From: Candidatus Kosakonia sp. 282A-S69
GTDB taxonomy: Bacteria > Pseudomonadota > Gammaproteobacteria > Enterobacterales > Enterobacteriaceae
Assembly (NCBI RefSeq): GCF_029433855.1
Contig: NZ_JAROAU010000004.1
Span: 168,305-232,304, forward strand
Direction of reading: 5' to 3'
Length of the DNA: 64,000 nucleotides
Of this stretch, positions 18,923 through 27,450 are shown in pieces; positions within the stretch are counted from its first letter, which is position 1; each line of letters opens with the position of its first letter. Position numbers and translations under genes: made by a program. The notes under the pieces are model-generated. The model searched no databases. It was given only the letters and a program-made list of their open reading frames with translations, and was not told the DNA's origin.

Positions 18923-19267
18923 ATGAGTGATGACGTAGCGCTGCCGCTGCAGTTTACCGACGCAGCAGCCAATAAAGTAAAAAGCCTGATCGCGGACGAA
19001 GAGAACCCTAATCTGAAACTGCGTGTCTACATCACCGGTGGTGGTTGCAGCGGCTTCCAGTACGGTTTTACCTTTGACGATCAGATCAACGACGGCGATA
19101 TGACCATTGAGAAGCAGGGGGTTGGCCTGGTGGTCGACCCGATGAGCCTGCAATATCTGGTGGGCGGTTCGGTCGATTACACCGAAGGTCTGGAGGGATC
19201 CCGCTTCGTGGTGACCAACCCGAACGCGACCAGCACCTGCGGCTGCGGCTCGTCGTTCAGCATCTGA
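18923..19267 (+). CDS. erpA: Iron-sulfur cluster insertion protein ErpA
   Basis: ErpA is an A-type carrier that receives Fe-S clusters from the Isc or Suf machinery and inserts them into targets, notably the IspG/IspH enzymes of isoprenoid synthesis. All three cluster-ligand cysteines of the family are present: C42 in [11 protein letters not shown] and C106/C108 in [11 protein letters not shown]. Length 114 aa is exactly as in E. coli. GGGAG lies eight bases before the ATG. Dxr and UppS, other parts of the isoprenoid route that ErpA supports, are encoded further along the window. Confidence 0.97.
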   Translation: MSDDVALPLQFTDAAANKVKSLIADEENPNLKLRVYITGGGCSGFQYGFTFDDQINDGDMTIEKQGVGLVVDPMSLQYLVGGSVDYTEGLEGSRFVVTNPNATSTCGCGSSFSI

Positions 19268-19275
19268 TTACCTGA

Positions 19276-19297
19276 AATGCCGGGTAATACCGGCATT
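19276..19297. terminator. Hairpin between convergent erpA and yadS
   Basis: AATGCCGG and CCGGCATT form a perfect 8-bp stem with a 6-base loop. The T tract is short on both strands, so termination strength is uncertain, but the position between two convergent genes fits a bidirectional terminator. Confidence 0.6.
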
Positions 19298-19308
19298 GAT
19301 CCCGCCGT

Positions 19309-19932
19309 TTAACGTCCCGATTCATCCAGCGCAAACGTCGGCAGCTTCAGGTGCCAGCGGATCGCCGCCAGGCGGATCGCCAGCGTGACCCCCATTCCTG
19401 TCATACTCGCTGACTCCAGCGGTACGGCAAAAACGTAGAACGCCGTTGCATGAACGATGCCGCCCGCTATACAGGCGGTGGCGTAAATTTCAGTACGCAG
19501 GATCATCGGGATTTCACGTGCCAGCACATCACGGATAATCCCGCCGCCAACGCCTGTCACCACGCCCATACAGATCGCCACCAGCGGGCCGGTACCCGCA
19601 AGAAACGCTTTATTGACGCCGATACCCACAAACACCGCCAGACCGACCGCATCCAGCACCGGCAATATCCACTTCGGTAAACGGCGGGGCTGGCGCACCA
19701 GAATAATGGTTAACATGCAGGTAACCATCGCCACCACAAGATCGGTGGGATCTTTCACCCAGAAGACCGGCCCGTGCGCCAGCGCCATATCGCGAATGGT
19801 GCCGCCGCCGACCGCGGTCACCACCCCCAGCACCAGCACGCCGAAAGGGTCCATCCGCAACTTTCCGGCAAGCAGAACGCCTGAGATGGCGAAAACGGCG
19901 GTGCCGATAATATCCAGCCAGTAGACCAGCAT
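19309..19932 (-). CDS. yadS: TRIC-type (UPF0126) inner-membrane protein YadS
   Basis: YadS belongs to the UPF0126 family, which shares the fold of trimeric intracellular cation channels; the transported substrate in enterobacteria is not established. Two tandem repeats typical of the family are clear: GVVTAVGGGTIRDMAL near residue 40 and GVVTGVGGGIIRDVLA near residue 125, each a glycine-rich kinked helix ending in RD. Seven membrane segments fit the 207-aa length. It lies 14 bp downstream of btuF on the same strand and may be cotranscribed with mtn-btuF. Confidence 0.9.
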   Translation of the reverse strand: MLVYWLDIIGTAVFAISGVLLAGKLRMDPFGVLVLGVVTAVGGGTIRDMALAHGPVFWVKDPTDLVVAMVTCMLTIILVRQPRRLPKWILPVLDAVGLAVFVGIGVNKAFLAGTGPLVAICMGVVTGVGGGIIRDVLAREIPMILRTEIYATACIAGGIVHATAFYVFAVPLESASMTGMGVTLAIRLAAIRWHLKLPTFALDESGR

Positions 19933-19946
19933 GGTTTATTCCCCGG

Positions 19947-20747
19947 TTATTTCACCTGCGCAAGGGCAGAACAGAGTTGTTGAGCGGCGAGGATAATACG
20001 CGGGCTCGCCCGTTCAAACCAGTCATCGTGCAGAGAAATAATCGGCACATTCAGCTGGTCTCCCCAGAACTGTTTCACTCGCGCTTGCGCCTTCTCTTCC
20101 CCTGCGAGGATAATTGCCTGCGGATGGCGTGCCAGCACCTGTTCACGGCTCACCTGCGGCCACGGCACACGGCTTTCGGCAAAGATGTTCTCCCCACCAC
20201 ACAGCTCCACCACCTGGTGTTGAATCGATCCTTTCCCGCTGGTGAAGAGTGGCTGCGTGCCGAACTGCATAAAAACGCGTTTTTTCTGCTGCGCCGCGTA
20301 GCGGGACGTTAACGTCTCATACCCCGCCATCAGCTGTTGTGCGGCCCGCTCAGCCTGCGCGGGCTGCGGGCTATAAGGGGCGAGCTGGCGCAGCGTCTGC
20401 GCGACCTCTTCAATAGAGATAGCGTCGATCCACATCACGCGGATGCCGAACTTTTTCAGCTGATCGACCTGACGCTCTGCGTTACCTCCGCGCCAGGCCA
20501 GCACCAGGTCGGGCTTCAGGGCGATAATGCGTTCGAGGTTAATCCCTTGCCAGCTGGCAACCTGCTCAATCTGCGCGGCGGCGGGGGGATAGTCAGAGTA
20601 ACTGCTAACGGCGACGGGCGTGATACCGGCAGCGAAAGCCAGTTCGGTATTGGCCGGAGAGAGTGAAATAACACGCGGCGCAGCGAAGAGCCACGCCGGC
20701 AGAAGTAGAAGCAGGGCGGCGAGCGCCCTGAAACGGGGATTACCCAC
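19947..20747 (-). CDS. btuF: Periplasmic vitamin B12-binding protein
   Basis: BtuF captures cobalamin in the periplasm for the BtuCD ABC importer. After a signal peptide ending near residue 22 (LPAWLFA), the mature part begins [18 protein letters not shown], as in E. coli, with the family [13 protein letters not shown] and [18 protein letters not shown] segments. The frame is open upstream to an ATG at 20774 within mtn, but a GTG at 20747 gives 266 aa, the E. coli length, and overlaps the end of mtn by 8 bp, so translation is probably coupled. btuC and btuD are not in this window, as in E. coli where they lie elsewhere. Confidence 0.92.
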   Translation of the reverse strand: MGNPRFRALAALLLLLPAWLFAAPRVISLSPANTELAFAAGITPVAVSSYSDYPPAAAQIEQVASWQGINLERIIALKPDLVLAWRGGNAERQVDQLKKFGIRVMWIDAISIEEVAQTLRQLAPYSPQPAQAERAAQQLMAGYETLTSRYAAQQKKRVFMQFGTQPLFTSGKGSIQHQVVELCGGENIFAESRVPWPQVSREQVLARHPQAIILAGEEKAQARVKQFWGDQLNVPIISLHDDWFERASPRIILAAQQLCSALAQVK

Positions 20748-21438
20748 GTGCCAGTTTCTGCACCAGGGTTTCAACCATCAGGCTGGACTGTTTTGCCGCC
20801 ACCACCAGGAACTCATCAAAGCTCAGGTGAGACTGCTGGTCCGCCACGTCGGAGATGGCGCGAACCACCACAAACGGCACGCCAAAGTTGTGGCAGACGT
20901 GAGCGATAGCGGTCGCTTCCATCTCAACGGCAACCGCCTGCGGGAAGTTGTGGCGAATTTTTGCCAGGCCTACGGAACCGTTAATGAAGGCGTCGCCGCT
21001 GACAATCAGCCCGCGCACTGCGTTCAGATTCAGCTCACCGATGCAGGCTTCGGCCGCAAGCACCAGCTTCTCATCGGCTTTAAAGCCCGCCGGGCAGCCC
21101 GGCAACTGGCCATACTCATAACCAAAGGCGGTGACGTCGGCATCGTGATAACGCGCTTCATCAGAGACCACGATATCACCCACTTTCAGAGTCGGTGCCA
21201 GGCCGCCCGCGGAGCCGGTATTGATAATTACATCCGGCTTGCAGTGCTCCAGCAGCAGGGTCGCGCCCATTGCGGCGGCCACTTTGCCAATCCCGGACTT
21301 GAGCAGGGCCACTTCTGTGCCATTCAGCGTACCGGTGTAAATTTCGCTTCCGCCAATATTCAGGGTCTGGCGGTTTTCGATTTTGTCACGCAACAGCGTA
21401 ACTTCTTCTTCCATTGCACCAATGATGCCAATTTTCAT
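20740..21438 (-). CDS. mtn: 5'-methylthioadenosine/S-adenosylhomocysteine nucleosidase
   Basis: Mtn (Pfs) cleaves adenine from methylthioadenosine, S-adenosylhomocysteine and 5'-deoxyadenosine; it recycles the by-products of SAM-using enzymes and produces S-ribosylhomocysteine, precursor of autoinducer 2. The family signature is complete: [13 protein letters not shown] with catalytic Glu12, GSAGGL, the ribose-binding [12 protein letters not shown] with Glu174, and AISDVAD with catalytic Asp197. 232 aa as in E. coli. It heads an mtn-btuF-yadS run and is divergent from dgt. Confidence 0.97.
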   Translation of the reverse strand: MKIGIIGAMEEEVTLLRDKIENRQTLNIGGSEIYTGTLNGTEVALLKSGIGKVAAAMGATLLLEHCKPDVIINTGSAGGLAPTLKVGDIVVSDEARYHDADVTAFGYEYGQLPGCPAGFKADEKLVLAAEACIGELNLNAVRGLIVSGDAFINGSVGLAKIRHNFPQAVAVEMEATAIAHVCHNFGVPFVVVRAISDVADQQSHLSFDEFLVVAAKQSSLMVETLVQKLARG

Positions 21439-21544
21439 GGAGATACTCGCTAATGTGATAAGGCAGGAACAGGTTTACAGGGCATAGTCTATCATGGCAT
21501 ACACAATTGCATGACACCCCATGCGCCTGCGTAGAGGAGAGGAA

Positions 21545-23059
21545 ATGGACGACATCGATTTTCGCAACAAGATCAACTGGCATCGCCGGTATCGCTCGCC
21601 GCAGGGCGTGAAAACCGAACATGAGATCCTGCGGATCTTCGAAAGCGATCGCGGACGTATTATCAACTCCGCCGCCATCCGCCGTTTGCAGCAGAAAACC
21701 CAGGTCTTTCCTCTTGAGCGTAACGCGGCGGTTCGCACGCGTTTAACGCACTCTATGGAAGTTCAGCAGGTCGGGCGCTATATCGCCAAAGAGATTTTAA
21801 GCCGGCTAAAAGAGCAGCGCCTGCTGGAAAAGTATGGGCTGGATGAGTTAACCGGGCCGTTTGAGAGCATTGTCGAGATGGCCTGCCTGATGCACGACAT
21901 CGGTAACCCGCCGTTCGGCCACTTTGGCGAAGCGGCGATTAACGACTGGTTCCGCCAGCGGCTGGCGCCCGATGATGCTCTCGGCGAGCCGCTTACCGAG
22001 GATCGCTGCGAAGTGATGGCCCTGCGCCTGCGCGAAGGGGAGGAGACGCTCAACGCGCTGCGCAGTAAAGTGCGCCACGACTTAAGCCACTTTGAAGGGA
22101 ACGCGCAGGGTATTCGCATGGTGCATACCCTGATGCGCATGAATCTGACCTGGGCGCAGGTCGGCTGTATTTTGAAATATACCCGCCCTGCGTGGTGGGT
22201 CGGCGACCCGCCCGCGTCTCACAGCTATTTAATGAAAAAGCCGGGCTACTATTTCTCCGAAGAGGCGTACGTTGAGCGGCTGCGTAAAGAGTTAAACCTC
22301 AATACCTATAGCCGTTTTCCATTGACCTGGATAATGGAGGCCGCGGATGACATCTCCTATTGCGTGGCCGATCTCGAAGATGCGGTCGAGAAGCGTATAT
22401 TTTCCGCCGAGCAGCTCTATCAGCATCTTTACGAGGCGTGGGGCGAGCATGAAAAAGGATCGCTGTTTGCTCAGGTTGTCGAAAATGCGTGGGATAAATC
22501 GCGCGCTAATTCGATGAGCCGCAGCGCTGAAGATCAATTCTTTATGTATTTGCGCGTCAATACGCTTAATAAGCTGGTGCCTTATGCCGCCCAGCGCTTT
22601 ATTGACAACCTGCCGCAAATCTTCCGCGGCGAATTCAACCACGCGCTGCTGGAAGATGACAGCAGTTTCAGCCAGCTGCTTGAATTGTATAAAAACGTCG
22701 CCATTAAACAGGTATTCAGCCACCCCGATGTGGAGCAACTGGAGTTACAGGGCTACCGCGTCATCAGTGGGCTGCTGGAAATTTATCGACCCTTGTTGCA
22801 ATTATCGCTGGCGGACTTTACCGAGCTGGTGGAAAAAGAGCGTCTGCGCCGTTTTCCGATTGAATCGCGCCTGTTTCAGAAACTGTCGACGCGCCACCGG
22901 TTAGCCTACGTCGAAGCGGTAAGCAAATTATCGCCCGATGACGAAGCCTATTCGGTGCTGGAGTATTATCACCGTTGTCGATTAATTCAGGACTATATTA
23001 GCGGAATGACGGATCTATATTCATGGGATGAATATCGTCGTTTAATGGCGGTGGAATAA
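21545..23059 (+). CDS. dgt: dGTP triphosphohydrolase
   Basis: Dgt hydrolyses dGTP to deoxyguanosine and tripolyphosphate, adjusting the dGTP pool; E. coli dgt mutants have altered mutation rates and the T7 Gp1.2 protein inhibits the enzyme. The HD-domain metal ligands are seen in [14 protein letters not shown] and [16 protein letters not shown], and [20 protein letters not shown] supplies the later aspartate. 504 aa against 505 in E. coli. The ATG at 21545 has GAGAGGAA upstream; an in-frame ATG at 21521 would add MRLRRGEE, which encodes the ribosome site itself. Confidence 0.96.
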   Translation: MDDIDFRNKINWHRRYRSPQGVKTEHEILRIFESDRGRIINSAAIRRLQQKTQVFPLERNAAVRTRLTHSMEVQQVGRYIAKEILSRLKEQRLLEKYGLDELTGPFESIVEMACLMHDIGNPPFGHFGEAAINDWFRQRLAPDDALGEPLTEDRCEVMALRLREGEETLNALRSKVRHDLSHFEGNAQGIRMVHTLMRMNLTWAQVGCILKYTRPAWWVGDPPASHSYLMKKPGYYFSEEAYVERLRKELNLNTYSRFPLTWIMEAADDISYCVADLEDAVEKRIFSAEQLYQHLYEAWGEHEKGSLFAQVVENAWDKSRANSMSRSAEDQFFMYLRVNTLNKLVPYAAQRFIDNLPQIFRGEFNHALLEDDSSFSQLLELYKNVAIKQVFSHPDVEQLELQGYRVISGLLEIYRPLLQLSLADFTELVEKERLRRFPIESRLFQKLSTRHRLAYVEAVSKLSPDDEAYSVLEYYHRCRLIQDYISGMTDLYSWDEYRRLMAVE

Positions 23060-23117
23060 TCCCGCTGAATTGTAAAGAACGACAATATTTTTTTACTTTT
23101 TCCAGAGGTTTAAGGCC

Positions 23118-23145
23118 TGAACTTCACGCTATAAATCGACTCTGA
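23118..23145 (+). promoter_or_regulatory. Sigma-E promoter of degP
   Basis: TGAACTT (23118-23124) and TCTGA (23141-23145) are separated by 16 bases, matching the sigma-E consensus (GGAACTT, 16, TCnnA) and the known E. coli degP promoter in place. A GTAAA at 23072-23076 may be half of a CpxR box, but the second half is poor and I would not call it. Confidence 0.8.
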
Positions 23146-23194
23146 GTGACACATACACAGCAGTTCGCGTTAATCAGAAAAGAGATTGAGAGAG

Positions 23195-24631
23195 ATGAAA
23201 AAAACGACGTTAGCAATGAGTGCACTGGCTTTAAGTTTAAGTTTTGCGCTGTCTCCTCTGTCTGCGACGGCAGCAGAAACAGCCTCATCAACCACCGCAA
23301 CATCGCAGCAGATGCCAAGCCTTGCACCGATGCTGGAAAAGGTGATGCCGTCAGTCGTGAGCATTAACGTTGAAGGCAGCACCACGGTGAACACCCCGCG
23401 CATGCCGCGCAACTTCCAGCAGTTCTTCGGTGATAACTCACCCTTCTGCCAGGAGGGTTCGCCGTTCCAGAGCTCCCCCTTCTGCCAGGGAGGCGGTGGC
23501 CCGGATGGGCAGGGCGGTGGCCAGCAGCAGAAATTTATGGCGCTGGGCTCCGGCGTCATCATCGACGCGGCGAAAGGCTACGTCGTCACCAACAACCACG
23601 TGGTCGACAATGCCAGCACCATCAAAGTGCAGCTCAGCGACGGGCGCAAATTTGACGCCAAAGTGGTGGGTAAAGATCCGCGTTCCGATATCGCGTTGAT
23701 CCAGATTCAGGATCCGAAAAATCTCACCGCCATTAAGCTTGCCGACTCCGATGCGCTGCGCGTTGGTGATTACACGGTGGCGATTGGTAACCCGTTCGGT
23801 CTTGGCGAAACCGTCACCTCCGGGATTGTCTCGGCGCTGGGTCGAAGCGGCCTGAACGCGGAAAACTATGAAAACTTTATTCAGACCGATGCCGCCATCA
23901 ACCGCGGTAACTCCGGCGGCGCGCTGGTTAATCTCAACGGCGAGCTGATTGGGATTAACACCGCGATCCTCGCGCCGGACGGCGGCAATATCGGTATCGG
24001 TTTTGCTATCCCGAGCAATATGGTGAAAAACCTTACCAGCCAGATGGTGCAGTACGGTCAGGTGCGCCGCGGCGAACTGGGGATTATGGGCACCGAGCTG
24101 AACTCTGAGCTGGCGAAAGCGATGAAAGTCGATGCCCAGCGCGGAGCATTTGTCAGCCAGGTGATGCCGAACTCCGCCGCTGCGAAAGCGGGCGTCAAGG
24201 CGGGTGATGTCATTACCACGCTGAACGGCAAAGCGATCAGCAGCTTTGCGGCACTGCGGGCAGAAGTGGGCTCGATGCCGATTGGCAGCAAAGTTGCGCT
24301 GGGGATGCTGCGCGATGGCAAACCGGTCAACGTAACCCTTGAACTGCAGCAGAGCAGCCAGAACCAGGTTGAATCCAGCACCATCTTCAGCGGTATCGAA
24401 GGGGCGGAGATGAGCAACAAAGGGAAAGATGGCGGCGTAGTGGTGAATGCGGTGAAACCGAATAGCCCGGCGGCGCAAATCGGCCTGAAAAAAGGCGATG
24501 TGATCCTCGGTGCGAACCAGCAGCCGGTGAAAAATATCGCTGAACTGCGCAAAATTCTCGACAGCAAACCGTCAGTGCTGGCGCTGAACATCCAGCGTGG
24601 CGACACCTCAATCTACCTGCTGATGCAGTAA
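23195..24631 (+). CDS. degP: Periplasmic serine protease/chaperone DegP
   Basis: DegP degrades or refolds misfolded envelope proteins and is essential at high temperature. A signal peptide ends at SATAAE (about residue 26). The protease domain contains the catalytic triad in VVTNNHVVDN (His), DPRSDIALI (Asp) and NRGNSGGALV (Ser), with the regulatory LA loop rich in Gly/Gln (FCQEGSPFQSSPFCQGGGGP). Two PDZ domains follow, around residues 285-375 and 395-470, and the chain ends IYLLMQ. 478 aa against 474 in E. coli, the extra residues being in the LA-loop Gly/Gln stretch and the N-terminus. It acts on the same outer-membrane proteins handled by Skp and BamA downstream. Confidence 0.98.
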   Translation: MKKTTLAMSALALSLSFALSPLSATAAETASSTTATSQQMPSLAPMLEKVMPSVVSINVEGSTTVNTPRMPRNFQQFFGDNSPFCQEGSPFQSSPFCQGGGGPDGQGGGQQQKFMALGSGVIIDAAKGYVVTNNHVVDNASTIKVQLSDGRKFDAKVVGKDPRSDIALIQIQDPKNLTAIKLADSDALRVGDYTVAIGNPFGLGETVTSGIVSALGRSGLNAENYENFIQTDAAINRGNSGGALVNLNGELIGINTAILAPDGGNIGIGFAIPSNMVKNLTSQMVQYGQVRRGELGIMGTELNSELAKAMKVDAQRGAFVSQVMPNSAAAKAGVKAGDVITTLNGKAISSFAALRAEVGSMPIGSKVALGMLRDGKPVNVTLELQQSSQNQVESSTIFSGIEGAEMSNKGKDGGVVVNAVKPNSPAAQIGLKKGDVILGANQQPVKNIAELRKILDSKPSVLALNIQRGDTSIYLLMQ

Positions 24632-24643
24632 TCCTCTGTAAAA

Positions 24644-24685
24644 CCCTCTTCCCCGCAGCGGGGAAGAGGGGCATCCCGCCCTTTT
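24644..24685 (+). terminator. Terminator after degP
   Basis: CCCTCTTCCCC and GGGGAAGAGGG (24644-24654, 24660-24670) form a perfect 11-bp stem with a 5-base loop. A T5 run follows ten bases later, so the geometry is not classical, but the stem is very stable. Confidence 0.65.
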
Positions 24686-24793
24686 TGTGAAGCCTTCCAC
24701 AACTCCACACTTCTCACTGCCGCTTTGTGCATCCGCACAATGCGCGGGTAAATTTTCTGCCATATGCTTGGCCTCTGCACCGGGGAGGGTTAC

Positions 24794-25951
24794 ATGGCTG
24801 GCTGGCATCTTGATACCAAAATGGCACAGGATATCGTGGCGCGTACCATGCGTATCATCGATACAAACATCAACGTGATGGATGCGCGCGGCCGGATTAT
24901 TGGCAGCGGCGATCGCGAGCGCATTGGTGAATTGCACGAAGGCGCGCTGCTGGTGCTTTCGCAGGGGCGGGTGGTTGATATCGACGATGCAGTGGCGCGC
25001 CATCTGCACGGCGTGCGTCAGGGCATCAACCTGCCACTGCGCCTCGAAGGGGAGATTGTCGGCGTCATCGGCCTGACCGGCGAACCTGAAACGTTGCGCA
25101 AATATGGCGAGCTGGTCTGTATGACGGCGGAGATGATGCTGGAGCAGTCCCGGTTGATGCATCTGCTGGCGCAGGATAGCCGCCTGCGCGAAGAGCTGGT
25201 GATGAACCTGATTCAGGCGGAGGAGCACACGCCAGCGCTGACCGAATGGGCGCAGCGTTTAGGCATCGATCTTAACCAGCCGCGCGTGGTGGCAGTGGTG
25301 GAGGTTGATAGCGGTCAGCTGGGGGTCGACAGCGCAATGGCTGAACTTCAGCAGCTACAAAACGCCCTGACAACGCCGGAGCGCAATAACCTCATCGCCA
25401 TCGTCTCCCTGACCGAAATGGTGGTGCTGAAACCTGCATTGAACCCGTTTGGCCGCTGGGACGCGGAAGATCACCGCAAACGCGTTGAGCAGCTGATTAC
25501 GCGGATGAAAGAGAATGGCCAGCTGCGTTTTCGCGTCGCGTTGGGCAACTACTTTACCGGCCCTGGCAGCATTGCGCGATCCTACCGTACGGCGCGTACC
25601 ACCATGATGGTCGGTAAACAGCGGATGCCGGAGAGCCGCAGCTACTTCTATCAGGATTTGATGTTGCCGGTGCTGCTCGACAGCCTGCGCGGCGGCTGGC
25701 AGGCCAATGAACTGGCGCGTCCGTTAACGCGGCTGAAAGCGATGGACAATAATGGCTTACTGCGCCGCACGCTCACTGCCTGGTTTCGTCATAATGTCCA
25801 GCCGCTGGCGACATCGAAAGCGCTGTTTATCCACCGCAATACGCTGGAGTATCGCCTGAACCGTATCTCGGAGCTGACCGGGCTGGATCTTGGGAATTTT
25901 GATGACAGATTACTGCTCTATGTGGCGTTGCAGCTGGATGAGCAGCATTGA
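24794..25951 (+). CDS. cdaR: Carbohydrate diacid regulator CdaR
   Basis: CdaR activates the gar and gud genes for uptake and breakdown of galactarate, glucarate and glycerate. The N-terminal sugar-diacid recognition domain (ARTMRIIDTNINVMDARGRIIGSGDRERIGELHEGA) covers about the first 135 residues, and a PucR-type helix-turn-helix (LATSKALFIHRNTLEYRLNRISELTG) closes the 385-aa chain. GGAGGG precedes the ATG at 24794; an in-frame ATG ten codons upstream lacks one. No gar or gud genes are in the window, as in E. coli where the regulator is unlinked from its targets. Confidence 0.96.
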   Translation: MAGWHLDTKMAQDIVARTMRIIDTNINVMDARGRIIGSGDRERIGELHEGALLVLSQGRVVDIDDAVARHLHGVRQGINLPLRLEGEIVGVIGLTGEPETLRKYGELVCMTAEMMLEQSRLMHLLAQDSRLREELVMNLIQAEEHTPALTEWAQRLGIDLNQPRVVAVVEVDSGQLGVDSAMAELQQLQNALTTPERNNLIAIVSLTEMVVLKPALNPFGRWDAEDHRKRVEQLITRMKENGQLRFRVALGNYFTGPGSIARSYRTARTTMMVGKQRMPESRSYFYQDLMLPVLLDSLRGGWQANELARPLTRLKAMDNNGLLRRTLTAWFRHNVQPLATSKALFIHRNTLEYRLNRISELTGLDLGNFDDRLLLYVALQLDEQH

Positions 25952-25964
25952 GGTTTGTTTTTTT

Positions 25965-25994
25965 GCCGGATGGCGCTGCGCCTATCCGGCCTAC
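25965..25994. repeat. REP element after cdaR
   Basis: A REP palindrome with arms GCCGGATGGCG and CGCCTATCCGGC, then CCTACG, directly follows cdaR. It is the reverse orientation of the units at 15823-15964. Confidence 0.8.
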
Positions 25995-26030
25995 GCGATC
26001 GTGCCGGTTTGATACAGGTGAGGCGCTTAC

Positions 26031-26064
26031 CTGGCCTACGTGGCTGTGCAGTCACGTAGGCCAG
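26031..26064. repeat. 12-bp perfect inverted repeat between cdaR and yaeH
   Basis: CTGGCCTACGTG (26031-26042) and CACGTAGGCCAG (26053-26064) are exact reverse complements around a 10-base loop. The left arm overlaps a degenerate REP-like unit (26016-26040). It may act as a bidirectional terminator or mRNA end for the convergent cdaR and yaeH, though neither side has a T run. Confidence 0.75.
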
Positions 26065-26081
26065 AGGGCGGCTGATAAAAC

Positions 26082-26471
26082 TTATTTCCCGCGCGTCAGC
26101 TTCTCAAGATCCGATTCGATTTCACTGATCTTGTTGGTAACAACGCTTTCAAGATGGCGCAGATCGTCAAGGATCTTACGCTTCAAATCCACTTCAGTGC
26201 GATCGCGCTGGCAGATCTGATCCAGCTCATCAATCACGTAACGCAGGTTAGGGCTGATCTCCTGCACCTCTTTGTACCCCTGGCCGACGCCATCGGCGAC
26301 CACGGTTTTGCGCTGACGCGGATATTTGAACTTGACGCTCTTGGCGAAGAACTCGCCCCGGTCTTTATGAAAATAGATTTTCAGGATGTCGTTATTCGCT
26401 TCCTGGCGGAGGCTATAGCGATCGATTTCATCGGGATTGGTAATGCCTAAACTTTTAAGATTGTCGTACAT
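26082..26471 (-). CDS. yaeH: UPF0325 / DUF3461 protein YaeH
   Basis: Function unknown. YaeH is a short soluble protein conserved in gammaproteobacteria; this copy (129 aa) is nearly identical to E. coli YaeH (128 aa), which argues for a constrained role. The N-terminal half ([34 protein letters not shown]) looks globular and the C-terminal third is helical and highly charged, probably a coiled coil ([31 protein letters not shown]). No membrane segment, export signal or enzyme motif is visible. It converges on cdaR; the gene yaeI, which follows in E. coli, is missing here. Confidence 0.9.
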   Translation of the reverse strand: MYDNLKSLGITNPDEIDRYSLRQEANNDILKIYFHKDRGEFFAKSVKFKYPRQRKTVVADGVGQGYKEVQEISPNLRYVIDELDQICQRDRTEVDLKRKILDDLRHLESVVTNKISEIESDLEKLTRGK

Positions 26472-26561
26472 AGCGGACCCTTAAGCTCAACATAACCTAT
26501 GAATAATTAACGAAAAAATCTATTTTCGCCACTGACGTATGCAAAAAAGCGGGATATATCA

Positions 26562-26584
26562 CCCTCTCCCGGGCAGGGAGAGGG
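26562..26584 (-). terminator. Hairpin after dapD
   Basis: CCCTCTCCC and GGGAGAGGG form a perfect 9-bp stem with a 5-base loop, eight bases beyond the dapD stop. On the minus strand a T6 run appears about 14 bases further on, so termination may be imperfect. It resembles the degP hairpin. Confidence 0.6.
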
Positions 26585-26591
26585 AAAAGGC

Positions 26592-27416
26592 TTAGTCGAT
26601 GGTGCGCAGCAGTTCGTTGATGCCGACTTTGCCGCGGGTTTTCGCATCTACTTTTTTCACGATAACCGCACAGTAGAGGCTGTATTTACCATCTTTCGAT
26701 GGCAGGTTGCCCGACACCACCACTGAGCCTGCCGGTACGCGGCCATAATGCACTTCGCCCGTTTCGCGATCGTAAATACGGGTGCTTTGGCCAATATAAA
26801 CACCCATCGAAATAACCGAACCCTCTTCAACGATCACGCCTTCAACCACTTCGGAGCGCGCGCCGATGAAACAGTTATCTTCAATAATAGTCGGATTTGC
26901 CTGCAGTGGTTCCAGTACGCCGCCGATACCCACGCCGCCGGAGAGGTGAACGTTTTTACCGATCTGCGCGCAGGAGCCGACGGTGGCCCATGTGTCTACC
27001 ATTGAGCCTTCATCGACATAAGCGCCGATATTGACATAAGAGGGCATCAACACCGTGTTACGGGCGATATACGCGCCCTGACGCACTGCCGCTGGCGGTA
27101 CTACGCGGAACCCCTCTTTCTGGAAACGCGCTTCGTCGTAATCAGCGAACTTCATCGGCACTTTATCGAAGTAGCGGCTCTCTGCACCGTCGATAACCTG
27201 GTTATCGTTAATGCGGAAAGAGAGCAGAACCGCTTTTTTCAGCCACTGGTGGGTAACCCACTGGCCGTCGATTTTTTCTGCGACACGCAGCGCGCCGGAG
27301 TCAAGCAGGGCGATAACCTGGTTGACCGCTTCACGGGTCACGGTATCGACATTGGCCGGGGTAATCTCTGCGCGGCGCTCGAAAGCGGCTTCAATAACGT
27401 TCTGTAACTGCTGCAT
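26592..27416 (-). CDS. dapD: 2,3,4,5-tetrahydropyridine-2,6-dicarboxylate N-succinyltransferase
   Basis: DapD transfers succinyl from succinyl-CoA to tetrahydrodipicolinate in the lysine/diaminopimelate pathway, so it also feeds peptidoglycan synthesis. The C-terminal half shows the left-handed beta-helix hexapeptide pattern ([45 protein letters not shown]), with the active-site Asp in the [10 protein letters not shown] segment. 274 aa as in E. coli. It is 34 bp downstream of glnD on the same strand. The other hexapeptide-repeat acyltransferases in the window are LpxA and LpxD. Confidence 0.97.
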   Translation of the reverse strand: MQQLQNVIEAAFERRAEITPANVDTVTREAVNQVIALLDSGALRVAEKIDGQWVTHQWLKKAVLLSFRINDNQVIDGAESRYFDKVPMKFADYDEARFQKEGFRVVPPAAVRQGAYIARNTVLMPSYVNIGAYVDEGSMVDTWATVGSCAQIGKNVHLSGGVGIGGVLEPLQANPTIIEDNCFIGARSEVVEGVIVEEGSVISMGVYIGQSTRIYDRETGEVHYGRVPAGSVVVSGNLPSKDGKYSLYCAVIVKKVDAKTRGKVGINELLRTID

Positions 27417-27450
27417 TGTTAAACTCTTTCCATCTTGTGTAAAAAAATAA

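Noticed and set aside
23072-23086. CpxR box before degP
   Set aside because: GTAAA is present but the second half-site five bases on is ACAAT, a poor match; it stays a possibility only because E. coli degP is Cpx-controlled.
26082-26471. Possible toxin-antitoxin pair at yaeH or at rof-yaeP
   Set aside because: These small genes are conserved core genes with E. coli orthologues and no toxin-family features.
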